Shown here: piece by piece, positions 22,509 to 33,180 of the stretch
Numbering within the stretch: the first letter of the stretch is position 1
Layout of the letters: each line of letters opens with the position of its first letter
Origin: Flectonema sp. DT1601
Lineage: Eukaryota > Euglenozoa > Diplonemea > Diplonemida > Diplonemidae
NCBI GenBank assembly: GCA_964019425.1
Contig: OZ025819.1
Coordinates: 496,001 to 560,000, forward strand
DNA: 64,000 bases
Direction: 5' to 3'
Notes under the pieces: generated by a model
What the model was told of the DNA's origin: nothing
The model's input: only the letters and a program-made list of their open reading frames with translations
The model's database searches: none
Made by a program: the position numbers and the translations under genes

Positions 22509-24704
22509 ATGGAGAGCTTTGAACCTGTGAGAGCCAGGCGCATATCACAACCAGAAATGTTGGCAATCTGGTGTGTGTTAATGGTTGTTGCAACTTGTGC
22601 GGGATCGTTGGCGTTTCAGCAGCAACATACTGGAGTTGGATTGTGGGGGAGTCCGCCGACTGTTAAGAGGAGACGAGATTCTCAATTTCAGTCAGAATCT
22701 CAGCAGCAACAACAAGAACAACAACAACAGTCACAAAGCAATGGTATTCCATCGCCAATAAAGTTCATGACTGTGCTCTCCGGCACTTACCGAATGTCAT
22801 GCCAGATGATGGCTGGCGCCATTCACAATAGAATTCCACTGAACGTCATTGGTTGGCAATCAGCTGAGATTGGTGTTGCAAATTTTAAACGAAAAGAAGA
22901 AAAACTAAAAAAGAAGATCCCCATACTCTACGAAGAGGTAAAGTCCCTAGACGACAACACCATACTAATGTTTGTAGATGGGGGGGATGTGCTTTGGCAG
23001 TCAGGACCAGAAGCAATTTATAAAGCTTATCTTCAGCTTGCAACTCAGGAGAGAAAAGTAATATTTTCAGCTGAGAGAAACTGTTGGATAAAATCACTTC
23101 CTGCAGAGAGTTGTAAAGACTGGCCGACAGTCGAAGGATCACCAAATCGATGGTTGAATTCTGGTTGTTGGATCGGAAGACTTGGGGAAGTAAAAAAACT
23201 TCTTGAACATGTCAACGAAGAAGTCGAAAAAATTACATTTGAAAACTGTCCAAAGTGTGGTGATCAAGCTCTATTCGGTAGAGCCTTCCGAGAAGGATGG
23301 AACAGTTCTATGCAATTAGACTACTTTAATAATATTTGTCAAAACTTAATTAAAACTCAAAATGATTATTGTCCTAACCCAGACCCTAATAATAAAATTA
23401 GAAATTGCGCCACCGATTCAGTCCCAGCTCTATTCCATTTTAACGGAAATCCGCAACATCCTGGCCTCCGACCTAATGTGTGGTTAGATAAAATGTGGTG
23501 GAAAGGAAAACTACTTCCAGCGTCAGCGACTATCAACATAAATGGTGAAGATCGTTTTCTCCAGGACATCTGTCCTGATTTGAAGTATTCTGGTAAGGCT
23601 CCCCAAACCAAACCAAAACAAAGAATGAAAATTCCCCAAAGGGAAAGCATCTCTTCATTAGTATGTATTATTTTATTATAAAGTAAGAAATACTATATCG
23701 TTCACGGTCAGCTAAAGTGATAAAACTTTCGCCCGTAACACTACATATTGTATCATGACCTCGCAACATCATCTGGCCAGTAAACATCTGCCCATCGCTT
23801 TATTGGTTTTCTTTATGTCCCGATAGGCCTTCTTCCTGGGGTGCTTTAACTTCCTTCAAAACCACTACCTTCGTACTGTCTGCTCGCAGTTCACACGGTT
23901 TTCGTTTCCTTCTTAGTGTTTGTCTCTACAGCAACATTGTTAACCGGGTGGTTAATACAAACGGCGTGGTGGCAGATGGTGTCATCCAACGTCAGACTCC
24001 AGGCCCTTCTTCCTGTCAGAGAAGAGAGTAAATCTGGATGATCGGTTTCCAAACAACTGGTATTTTTTTGTTGTGGATTGTCCACAACTGCAGGTCTTCC
24101 GACGCGGAAATGGTAAACCCCAATCCTTAGCTGAAGTTAAATAATCTGGTGATGCCAGCTCAAGCGTCTTCTTTATAGAAAACTATCTTCGCTAAAGCTG
24201 TTCGAGCCTATGCTCATGTGAATTCCTTGTTTCCTTTTGACGAAATAAATTAAATTAACAAAACTGGCCTTGAGGTGAGCAACAAACCCAAGCTCCTAAC
24301 GTTTTAACTCGTTCACGCAGGAGCTTTCTGTGTCCAGACCAAGGGTCACCAACAGCACACCACGAAACGAACCAAAAAGGCCACATGCGTTCGAGAAAAT
24401 AACCGAAGGCAAGTAGTCTATCGCAACAGGCGGCAGAAACGCCCAGAAGCACCTGACGCGATCCAGACGACGTTCAATGGAGAATGTCATATCTGGGTTC
24501 TTCCTCTTATTGTGGGATAAAGTGCTCAATTTGATAGTGACGGACTTTCTAGTCATGTTTTTTGAAGCTAAAAAAAAAAAAAAAAAAAAACAGGCACCTG
24601 TTGCATACCAAACAGCGCTTGTTTGTATTGCTGGTATTCTTCTTCTTATGATGATGTTGTGTCGTGGCAGGCGGAAATCTAAATCAAATTCATCGGGAGA
24701 GTAA
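22509..24704 (+). CDS. PLOD-like glycosyltransferase, membrane-anchored at both ends
   Basis: Exons 22509..23660 and 24594..24704 give 420 residues. Residues ~75-300 resemble the glycosyltransferase domain of PLOD lysyl hydroxylases: FMTVLSGTYRM, IGWQSAEI, LMFVDGGDVLW (the DxD-like metal site), IFSAERNCW, LNSGCWIGR and CGDQALFGRAF. Such enzymes add hexoses from UDP-sugars in the ER or Golgi lumen. A hydrophobic helix near residues 18-37 is a probable signal anchor. A second helix near the C-terminus (ALVCIAGILLLMMMLC) is followed by a basic tail and is encoded wholly by exon 2. The intron is 933 nt, about ten times the local norm. Acceptor and sugar are unknown. Confidence 0.82.
23661..24593. 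other. Oversized intron (933 nt) of the glycosyltransferase gene
   Basis: Donor GTATGTATT and acceptor A20-CAG are typical for the window. The interior (about 23700-24480) is less T/A-run-rich than surrounding non-coding DNA and has minus-strand open frames of 60-90 codons, none of which I recognise. It may hold an old insertion, or exons of a nested gene I cannot see. Confidence 0.6.
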
Positions 24705-25004
24705 ATGATAATAATAAAGTATGATAACAGACTGGAAAATTATGACTCCAAAAAAAACGGAGACGAAACCTTTTTTTTCAAATCTCATTTGATATATAAG
24801 GTGTATTGACAAAAATCTTTTTTTGAAATTGATTTTTTTTTTTTTTTTTTTTAAAAATTCCCCACAAGCAGAAACATTGATTATAATGTAAAGGTCTTTT
24901 TTATAACACTTTGTGGAAGAGTGTTTTAACCAAGACTAACATAAGCTTTAATTCCCATACGACAGTCCCTTTCTTATCAAAAAAAAAAAAAAAATAAAAT
25001 AAAT

Positions 25005-25907
25005 ATGGGCCTCGAGTCTATACTCGAGTACCTTGTGTTGTTGTTATGTTTTGGTACCGGTGTTCACTTCTTCCCGCAGTTCAGTAGTGATGATTTGATT
25101 TTTATTACGTGTGCTACAGTAATAATCTGTGCTTACAGAACATTCGTTCCGATACTTGTCACTGGACCTTTATTTGATCATATTAAAACTGACTATGATG
25201 ACGAGGTGAGACCGACTTGTAGAAAGAAGTTCGCTGGTCACGTTAACAAGTTCGCGTTGCATTTGTTTTTACAAGTGTGGGGTTGTGTTGTATTATATAA
25301 TGAGAAATGGTTCACAAGTTGGTTTGACTTAACTGCTGTTTGGGAAGACTGGGATCCGGATCAGAAAAATGTAGTCACTGGAGGATTTCGTCATTACTAT
25401 TTAGGACAGTTGTCGATTTTTATCGCGAGCATCTTATTACAGTTTGTTGAACCGCGTTCTCATGACTTCGTCGCGATGTTTGCTCATCATTATGGATCAG
25501 CGACTCTAATTGCTTTGTCATACTTTCAAAATACTCATAGATTCGGTATTTTAGTCCTGGTTGGTAGAGAGCTAACCGACGTTATGATTCACTTAGCGAG
25601 AGCCTTAGGATTAATCCAATCAAAGAATAGCAGCGAAACAATCCTGGTGTTGTTAACAATTGCTTGGGGAGTTACTAGAAACTGGTATCACCCAGTTTAC
25701 TTATGCAATAATGCATGGCATTCTCCTACTTATGAATGGGATTTTGGTTCTTGGTTGGCGTACAATGGACTTCTAGGTTTTCTGGTTCCCCTTGATTATT
25801 ATTATTTTTATCTCGCGTTGTCTGCTATTTTAAGGAGGATTCGTAACCCTCATCTTAAAAATATTGACCCAGACACTCCTGGGCTTGCAAAGCAAAAATC
25901 AACATAA
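25005..25907 (+). CDS. Ceramide synthase (TLC/LAG1 family)
   Basis: The 300-residue intronless multispan protein has the TLC-domain signature: FRHYYLGQL, MFAHHYGSATLIALSYFQNT with the catalytic HH pair, and RFGILVLVGRELTDVM, followed by TRNWYHPVYLC. Ceramide synthases acylate sphingoid bases in the ER membrane using acyl-CoA. Six or more hydrophobic segments are visible. The usual HDxxD after the HH motif reads REL-TD, so the first acidic residue is Glu and the His is Arg; activity is likely but slightly uncertain. No homeobox is present, as is usual outside animals. Confidence 0.9.
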   Translation: MGLESILEYLVLLLCFGTGVHFFPQFSSDDLIFITCATVIICAYRTFVPILVTGPLFDHIKTDYDDEVRPTCRKKFAGHVNKFALHLFLQVWGCVVLYNEKWFTSWFDLTAVWEDWDPDQKNVVTGGFRHYYLGQLSIFIASILLQFVEPRSHDFVAMFAHHYGSATLIALSYFQNTHRFGILVLVGRELTDVMIHLARALGLIQSKNSSETILVLLTIAWGVTRNWYHPVYLCNNAWHSPTYEWDFGSWLAYNGLLGFLVPLDYYYFYLALSAILRRIRNPHLKNIDPDTPGLAKQKST

Positions 25908-27046
25908 ATAATTTCCTCTGATCACGGTACCGTCTGATCGAAAAAAAAAAAAAAAAATAGGGAATTATTAGTGATTTTTTTTTTTTTTTTTTTTTCTCGT
26001 TCTCTTTTTTCCCGAGTTTCCCAGAAAAGCAAGAAAGAAAGAAAGAAAATAATAATAGAATGAACACAACAAAAAAAAAAAAAAAAAAACAGAGAGGGAA
26101 AAAACAAGCGTTGCAACACCGCAATAAATGATTGCAACACCGCAATAAATGCATCGCTCCACATTAAAAAGGCGTTCATCATCTTTTTTTTCCACTCGGG
26201 AAGAAAAAGTTTTTAAAAAACAAATTCAATAAAGCATCTTTCTTTTCTTTATTGGATTTCTTTTAATTATAAAAAGCATTGGATATCACAATGTTTCTTT
26301 TTTCTTCTTTTTTTTTTCCCCTCTTTATTCTCTTTGTGTTCTGTGTTTTTTTACATGTGTGTGTGATCGAAAATGACACTGCGCTAAGAGCATAAATAAA
26401 CACGTCTCGCCTTGCGGACTGTAAAGACAACAACAGCTTTATCTAAAGCAAAAAAAAAAAAAAAAAAGAAAGAAAGAAAAGCAAAACCCCTAATCATGAG
26501 TAGTCGAAAGAACAAAGGGGAAACCCAAAAGAATGATGAGAATACCTTGTATCCTATCCCCCCTGTCCTGTTCTTTACTCAGTCACGTTCAGCATGCTAT
26601 GTATTCTCCATAACAGTGACTGACCATGATCACCGACGCTGAAAATTACTTTCTTTTTTTGTTGTTGTTGTTGTTGTTGTTTTTTTTTAATTAAAAAACA
26701 AGTTATTTTGTCACGTCATTTGTTTTTATTTATCTGAGAGAGAGGGAAAAGAAAATTATTATTATTATTTTTTTTTTTTCCCAGTTCATCACAATTTCAC
26801 TCAGTCCAACATGCTAACTGAATAAGTGGACTGTGAAACTTTAAAAAAAAAAAAAAAGAGCGTTTTAATGCGTATCAGGGATTCTTAATGGGACTGAGAG
26901 CGTAGGAAGTTAATAAATTCATTTTTCAATGCAGGAATACAAAATAATAATTTTTTTTTTTTTTTTTTTTTTTTTGAGTGTAATAAAATCTGACAATAGA
27001 ACAAATTATACTTTTTTCAGGTAATCAGACTAAAACAGATATAAAT
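25908..27046. other. Intergenic interval, mostly homopolymers
   Basis: Holds a 21-base tandem pair (26111-26151, TTGCAACACCGCAATAAATG twice), a GTT microsatellite near 26660, long A and T runs, and one small open frame (26496). CTTTTTTCAG at 27011-27020 is a likely splice acceptor for EIF1AD. Confidence 0.6.
26496..26642 (+). CDS. Small open frame, 48 residues, doubtful
   Basis: ATG-started frame MSSRKNKGETQKNDENTLYP..., ending DHDHRR. It lies in a 1.1-kb gap between two clear genes and has more balanced composition than its surroundings. No family, no TM segment. It may be a short gene or chance. Confidence 0.2.
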   Translation: MSSRKNKGETQKNDENTLYPIPPVLFFTQSRSACYVFSITVTDHDHRR

Positions 27047-27595
27047 ATGAGTGGTGCTGGAAGAAAACATCGTGCAAAACATTTATGTCAATCACACAGT
27101 GAAGATAGATACGAACTCGAGGATAACGACATCGTTACTCGTCTTCTAAACGCGAGAGGAAATCATTTTCAAGTTGTTGATCTTCAAGGCAATGAAAGGC
27201 TAACGAGACTACCTGCAAAATTTCACAAAGTAATTTGGCTTAAGAGAGGAGACATTGTAATTGTGAACACAGAAGTAGAAGACGACAAGGGAGTCACCTG
27301 TGTTGTAAAGCACAGATTATCAGAGAAGCAGACTAAAAACCTTATTAAATTAGGTGTCATACCGAAGAGTTTTGTTGAAGGTCAACCGACTGAAATAAAA
27401 GCAACAGAAGAAGTAAAAGATGACGTGTCGTCTGCATCAGACGGTGAATGGACAGGCGGTAACAAAAATAACGGACCTTCTTTCAACAACGAAGACTCTG
27501 ACTCAGATACAGAAGGCGATTGGGTTGGAGGAAATCCAAACCTTGCACCGACTTTTAACAATGATGGTGACGACACAGATTCTGAGACTGAATAA
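27047..27595 (+). CDS. EIF1AD: eIF1A-like RNA-binding protein EIF1AD
   Basis: The 182-residue intronless protein has an S1/OB fold of the eIF1A type. RKHRAKHL, IVTRLLNARGNHFQVVDLQG, ARLPAKFHKVIWLKRGDIVI-like strands and the helix QTKNLIKLGVIPKSF align with human EIF1AD (RKH, VLRTPGNNLHEVETAQG, MPSKYRKNIWIKRGDFLIV, SLQKEGFWPEAF). EIF1AD in animals is involved in late 40S ribosome maturation. The C-terminal ~60 residues are acidic and contain two copies of a GxWxGGNxNxxPxFNN-type repeat followed by Asp/Ser/Glu. Confidence 0.9.
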   Translation: MSGAGRKHRAKHLCQSHSEDRYELEDNDIVTRLLNARGNHFQVVDLQGNERLTRLPAKFHKVIWLKRGDIVIVNTEVEDDKGVTCVVKHRLSEKQTKNLIKLGVIPKSFVEGQPTEIKATEEVKDDVSSASDGEWTGGNKNNGPSFNNEDSDSDTEGDWVGGNPNLAPTFNNDGDDTDSETE

Positions 27596-28169
27596 TAACG
27601 ATGTCTCACCCTGTGTTCTCATCTGGTTCTTCATTTTCCTGTACTTCAATTTAATTTATTAACCAAATAGTGGTTCGTATTAAGTATTCAGTTTCGTTTT
27701 CGTCATCAAATATCAGTGCTTGTGAGCGTAACCAGCTACTAGCTCTTTTTTTTTTTATATTATCTTCCCAAAATACTCAGCTGCTTTTTTGTTGCTATCC
27801 CCACTGGTAGGTATTTCTGAGTTATTGTCGATCAAGAGTTTAGTTATCTTCGTTTGTTAAAAACAATATACTTTTACAGATATTTAAAACTGTCCAAGCC
27901 TAGTTATTACTACTTATCATGTTGCGACTTCGAAAAAAGCGAATTTTGTGTATTCGTAAAAGGATTTTCTGATTTCCGACTAGCAGCGCCAAGCCCCTTG
28001 CAAGTAATTCTTTTAACCCCATTATACTTTCACCCCTCAGGAATTACCGAACAAAGATCAAAGGGGTTGTGTGTTGTTTTGTTGTTATTTTTCATGTTTA
28101 TGAAACTGGTATCAAAAAAAAAAAAAAAAAAAAAAAAAAACTCAGAACCTCAGAACCTAACAAGAAAAA
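27596..28169. other. Intergenic interval, nothing recognised
   Basis: T-runs, an A-run of about 30 bases near 28113, and a CTCAGAACCTCAGAACC tandem just before the next start codon. No exon seen. Confidence 0.5.
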
Positions 28170-28418
28170 ATGTTTCGAAGACTACAAATTCTCAGACAGG
28201 CACACAGTCGTCCTGTTGCACCTAAAACGATGGAGCCTTGGGACTGGGGACAAAACATAGTTTTGGGAGTAGCAATGTCGGGAATTTTGTATTTTACATG
28301 TGCAGATATTATAATGGGATCATACTATAACTACAAGGATGGAAAAGAGTATGCAGTTCACATAGACATGGTCAACAGTAAGATTGATAAAATTGAAAAC
28401 CCGGAACAAAAGAGCTGA
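28170..28418 (+). CDS. Small single-pass membrane protein, possibly mitochondrial
   Basis: 82 residues. The N-terminus (MFRRLQILRQAHSRP) is basic and free of acidic residues, as in mitochondrial presequences. One hydrophobic helix follows (IVLGVAMSGILYFTCADIIM, about residues 30-49), then a short charged tail (YNYKDGKEYAVHIDMVNSKI). Size and layout resemble small respiratory-complex subunits or assembly factors, but I see no family signature. The start codon follows closely on an A-rich leader. Confidence 0.65.
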   Translation: MFRRLQILRQAHSRPVAPKTMEPWDWGQNIVLGVAMSGILYFTCADIIMGSYYNYKDGKEYAVHIDMVNSKIDKIENPEQKS

Positions 28419-28599
28419 TTCCTGAACACCGCCACCGCTGTTAATTCTCCAGTGTGTAATAACAAGGAAAAGAGATTGAATGTGATCACATCCTTATTAT
28501 CGATACTTTTTTATTCGCATTATTTTATGTGTCCGTAGCGAACTCTAGTGGAGGAGCTTAATTTGATTTCAATTACAGATAGCCCCAGTAACCAATAAT

Positions 28600-30752
28600 A
28601 TGCGTACAAAGAGACGGATGGACTCATCGACTGAGTCGTTATCATCCTCGGGAACAGAAACAGAAACTGACGATGACGATGACGAAGAAGAAAGTCAGGA
28701 GAATACGCAAGGCTGGTCTGGGGGTCTACGGAAGGGATTCGGGAAAAGCAATAGTGGCGGCTTCAGCATTCCCTCAAAGCCTATTCAGCCTCAGCCTGCT
28801 GGTGCATTCGGCCAACCTGCTGGTGGATTCGGCCAACCTGCCGGTGGATTCGGCCAACCTGCTGGTGCATTCGGCCAACCTGCCGGTGGATTCGGCCAAC
28901 CTTCTGGTGCATTCGGGAAGTCTGCCGGTGGATTTGGACAACCTGCTGGTGGATTATTCGGGCAGCCTACCGGTGGATTTGGACAACCTTCTGGTGGATT
29001 CGGCCAATCTGGAATACGTGTTGGTGGATTTGGGTTCAGAAATCACGGTGCACAAAAGGTTTCCAGAGTGGGGGGCAATAACTATAACAGACCCAACTGG
29101 TTAGAACTAATTGAGCAAGTAGAGAGAAACGTTGTCGGGTTAGATATTGCTGAGAAGTATCTCAGAGAACACATCCCATCAGTTCTTGAACTCTCAGATG
29201 AGATAACTAAACTTGAAGAAAATGAATGTAACGATGAACAGAATGGTATAGAAGCATACAAAAAAAAACGGATCCGTGAAGTCCTCTCTGAAGAAGGCCG
29301 GGTCTACGTCGATGCAGAAGAACACAAAGCTTTACTCGGTTTAAAGAATGAAAAGGAGAAGGAAAAACATCTCATCGCGGAAACCAAAAAGGCTTTAGTG
29401 CTGCAAGAACTAAGTGAGAGAATCCGATTTATGGATTTGGAGTTTGAAGAGGAATTTGCACCATTAGAAGCCGCAGAAGCATCTCGCCGGATAGAAATCG
29501 AATACATGAATCACAACATTGCTCAACTACAGACTGAATCTGAATCTCAACGTAAACTAACCCTCACAATTGCGCGAGCTCAAATGGGAGATACCTCGCC
29601 AGATGAAATCGACTTGGCGAGGGAGGAACAAAAAAAGAAGATCGAAACTGTAAAAGCAAAAGAACGACTCCAGCGAATTGAGAATTTGAAATCTCAATTA
29701 TTACAACTCCGCAAGAAAATGGAAGAAGATCAAATAGATAAAGAAATGAGAAAGTTTGCGAGGGTGGCTTTAAATATTAAATCTGGTCCTGCTGATGGCA
29801 CGGGGCCTACTGATGGTGACAGTGAAGATGAGTCAACTATACCTCACCCTCCTGGTGGACTTGTTGTTCAACAACAACAGCAACAACAACAGCCAACATC
29901 AAAGGTTCCCAAGGCTACTGGTAAATCAAAACCAAAGAAGGTCACGGTTTCTGACGTTACTAAAAACACTTCTTCGAAGCTATTCGGACTCTCAACTGTT
30001 GTCACTTGTGAACTTTGGAACTCCATGAAAGATCCAATCTGGAGAAAAGTACTTCTTGAAGAGGCTCAGCAACCGTACTTTACGTACCTCAGCAACGTAT
30101 GTAGTCAAGTTTTATTTTATTATCTTGTAATGATATTTTATTATATAAATTCAAACAGTGGCTTCAAAACCTTCGCAAGAAAACAACTGTTTACCCCCCA
30201 ACACGTCAAGTGTTTGAGGCATTTAATTTGTGTCCATTTGACAAAGTGAAAGTAGTTATCGTTGGGCAGGATCCTTACCATGACAAGGGACAAGCAAATG
30301 GTCTTTGCTTTTCGGTTTCACGGACGACAAAGATTCCGCCATCTCTTCGGAACATCTTTGGTGAGCTGAAGAAAAATTATCCTTCTTTTACAGTTCCTAA
30401 GCACGGTGATTTATCAGCTTGGGCGAGTAGGGGTGTTCTTCTTCTCAACTCGGTCTTGACAGTGGAAGAGAAGAAACCAACTTCACACTCTGGTGCTGGT
30501 TGGCAAAACTTTACAGACGTAGTTATTAAGATATTGAATGAGAGAAAGGAACCAATTGTATTCATGTTATGGGGAAACTATGCGAAGAAGAAATGCAACA
30601 TGATAAATAGATCTCGTCACAGAGTAGTAGAGAATGCTCATCCGTCCCCATTAAGCTTTACGAGATGGACAGGCTGTAAAACATTTCTCAGGTGTGACGA
30701 AGAGCTTGTCAAATTGGGTTACGCGCCAATGCAGTGGAACCTTCCTTCTTAG
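28600..30752 (+). CDS. UNG: FG-repeat / coiled-coil / uracil-DNA glycosylase fusion
   Basis: Exons 28600..30096 and 30159..30752 give 696 residues in one continuous frame. Residues ~65-150 are about a dozen GGFGQPA-type repeats (FG-nucleoporin-like); ~165-430 are Glu/Lys-rich coiled coil; a Gln run and a Lys-rich linker follow; ~465-696 are family-1 uracil-DNA glycosylase. The UNG part has the catalytic GQDPYHDKGQANGLCFSV (Asp near 537), LLLNSVLTVE, FMLWGNYAKKK and HPSPLS with the second catalytic histidine. It excises uracil from DNA. The intron splits the UNG domain before WLQNLRKKT, which ties the 5' exon to UNG. The N-terminal extension may target nuclear pores, by inference only. UNGs are normally ~220-310 residues. 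Confidence 0.88.
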
Positions 30753-31474
30753 ATAATTTGTTATGTGCGTTAACTCCGTGGAGTCGGTGTACAAAAAAAC
30801 CCCAATGTTGAGCGCAATTTGTTTTGTATTATTTAGTTTATCCATTGCAGTAAACTTACTCTTTTATTGTTGCAATTGCTGCTTGGTTGTTTGTTTGCAT
30901 AGAAACGGTTCGTACACGCCTATTTTTTTTTTTTTTTTTTTTTTCCCTCGAATTGCTCTCCTCGTGTTTTTTCCGGTGTCTCTAGGCGGGCGTGATTTTT
31001 TAACCCATTTTAAAACACCGCCTGGAGGTTTTAACCGGAAAACTGAATGAAAAAAAAAAAAAAAAAAAAAAGGAAATAAAAAGAAATTAAAGCGAAATAT
31101 CCACCACTTCCCCTCCTTTTCTTTTTTTGGAAAGCTTCGTGTTTCTGTTGTTGTAGCAGCAGGTATTATTTTCATAGTTTGTTATTAGGAAATAGAGTAC
31201 ATGAAAGCTGATTAGGAAGGCAACAGAGGTATCCTTTAATATTTATGGTTAACAAAATTAATTAATAATACTAAAGTTCTGATATGATTGTTACTTTAAA
31301 AGGCTAACTTAAGTATCATACCTAGTCGCTGTATCTAAAAACTAATGTTAAATTATCGTTATGTTGTTTGTGATACAATGCATTTGTATTTTACGTACAA
31401 AATCAAGCAGTTAATCCCCCCCGCTTTCCATTTAATATTAGTATCAAGTTACCCCCCACAGATATAATAACTCG
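30753..31474. other. Intergenic interval, nothing coding seen
   Basis: T-run near 30922-30944 and A-run near 31050-31070. An AGGCGG/CCGCCT inverted pair (about 30984 and 31018) flanks an AT-rich loop. No exon recognised. Confidence 0.5.
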
Positions 31475-32443
31475 ATGTCAGGACCAGCACCGCCAAAGCA
31501 CCTTCGGCCGGCTTTCGACTTCGAACTCACAGAAAGAAATGTAAACCAGGGATTCAGTTCAAGAGCTAAAAGTACCGGTACAACTATCGTTGCATGCAAA
31601 TACAAAGGAGGTATTGTAGCTGCTGCTGACACTAGAGCTACGGCAGGTGATGTTGTCGCGGATAAGACTTGTTTTAAGATTCACAGGCTCGCTGATAATA
31701 TCTTTGCCTGTGGTGCAGGTACTGCAGCAGACTGCGACAAGGTAACTTCTATGTGTGAGTCTAAGTTAGAACTGTACAAATACGAAAATAATAAGATGCC
31801 TCGCGTAGTCCAAGCCGAAGCAATCTTAAAGAACCACCTCAGCAAGTATGGTGGGTATCTTGGAGCCTACCTGATTGTTGGTGGTTATGACGTAACTGGC
31901 TTCAGACTCTCGAGTATTTCTGCGAGCGGATTTCAAAAGTTAAGCATGTACGAAGCCCTGGGCTCTGGTTCTATGGCTGCTGCGGCCATCCTTGAGACGA
32001 AATACCACGAAGATATGACTGAAGAGGAAGCAAAAGAACTTTGCAAAGAAGCTATTTCCGCAGGAATAATTTACGATCAAGGTTCTGGTGGTGGTTGCAA
32101 CATTAGAGTTATTAAGGTACTATCAGTTGATTTATTTATTATCGTTGTTGTGAATCGTAGAGATAATTTTAAAAAATAACAAATCAAAACAGCACGTGGA
32201 TGGATGCCTAAAAGTTGAGTCACTCCCTACCCAAATTATTTCATCACGCATTAGAAAAAATCCACCGAGAATGAAATTTACTGAGAGTGACACCAGTATG
32301 TGAATTATTTTTTTGTTATAACTTATTCTTAACCCGATCCTCACTTATTTAAAAAAAAAAAAAAAAAAAAAACAGAAATCTTATCTGAAACATACAAGAA
32401 ATTTGACATGGGAGAGGCACAACCCATGGAAGTTGACGCCTAA
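31475..32443 (+). CDS. PSMB7: 20S proteasome beta-2 (beta type-7) subunit
   Basis: Exons 31475..32116, 32193..32295 and 32376..32443 give 270 residues. A 35-residue propeptide precedes Thr36 in STGTTIVACKYKGG, the usual cleavage site of catalytic beta subunits; Thr36 is the expected nucleophile, with the ADTRAT aspartate and KIH lysine region of the active site. Matches to beta-2 run through FACGAGTAADCD, HLSKYGGYLGAYLIVGGYD and LGSGSMAAAAILE. Beta-2 gives the trypsin-like activity of the proteasome. The last exon supplies ILSETYKKFDMGEAQPMEVD, the beta-2 C-terminal arm. Both introns end in AAAACAG. Confidence 0.95.
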
Positions 32444-32717
32444 ATAATGAATTTTTACCGACCTGCGGGTCTAATTAAATTCTTAATTAACTTTTTAGTA
32501 GTGTTTTTTCTAAAACCAAGTCAAAGGCAAAAAAAGTTTTTTTCTTTTTTTATATTATTTTTGAAAAATAGAGGGAGAAAAAAAAAAATCCAAACGCAGT
32601 GTTGCAAACACTGTTGCCGTGATTCGTTTTTAACATAGTGTGATTAGCGCTGTTTTTTATTTTTCTTTGACAGTGGACAATTGATTCTAGAGTTAGAAGC
32701 AAAAGAAAGAAAGGAGG

Positions 32718-32750
<33 letters not shown>

Positions 32751-33180
32751 GGTTTTTTAAAAATTATTAAGAATAAAGGAATTGAAAGTATGTTTTTTTT
32801 TTTTTTTTTTTGTTCCCTTTTTGTTTTATTTTTTTCATTGGGGGCAGTAAAAATTTTTTTTGTTCTTTTAACTTTAGACAACACAGCCGTTAGTTATTGT
32901 TGTCTAACCGCTTCATAATCGAATGTCTTTTTTTGATTAGTTTGACATATGAAAAAAACTTTCTTTAGTAAAGTTGCCGAGATAATTAAAAGAGAGCAAA
33001 TTTGTCACAAAAAAAAAAAAAAATTGTTCCGCCCCGAAGAAAGAAATAAGTTTTCTTTTTAAAAAATGGATACTAACGACCCTTAAGATGAATTCCCACC
33101 TCCAACTAACTACTGTGGTAATAGGTATATCTTTCAAGAGCCAAAGAACACTTTATTTCTCCCAACAGATTTACTTAAAC
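32444..33180. other. Intergenic interval, nothing coding seen
   Basis: A-run of about 30 bases at 32719-32748 and T-run near 32790-32811. Upstream of the peptidase start, CCCAACAG at about 33161-33168 is a likely acceptor. No exon. Confidence 0.5.

Noticed and set aside
23700-24560. Reverse-transcriptase or transposase remnant in the long intron
   Set aside because: Translated both strands in part; no family motif recognised, so no element is named.
28673-29104. +1 frame repeat protein (HSANLLVDSANL...)
   Set aside because: Shadow of the GGFGQPA repeats in another frame; the FG frame continues into UNG.
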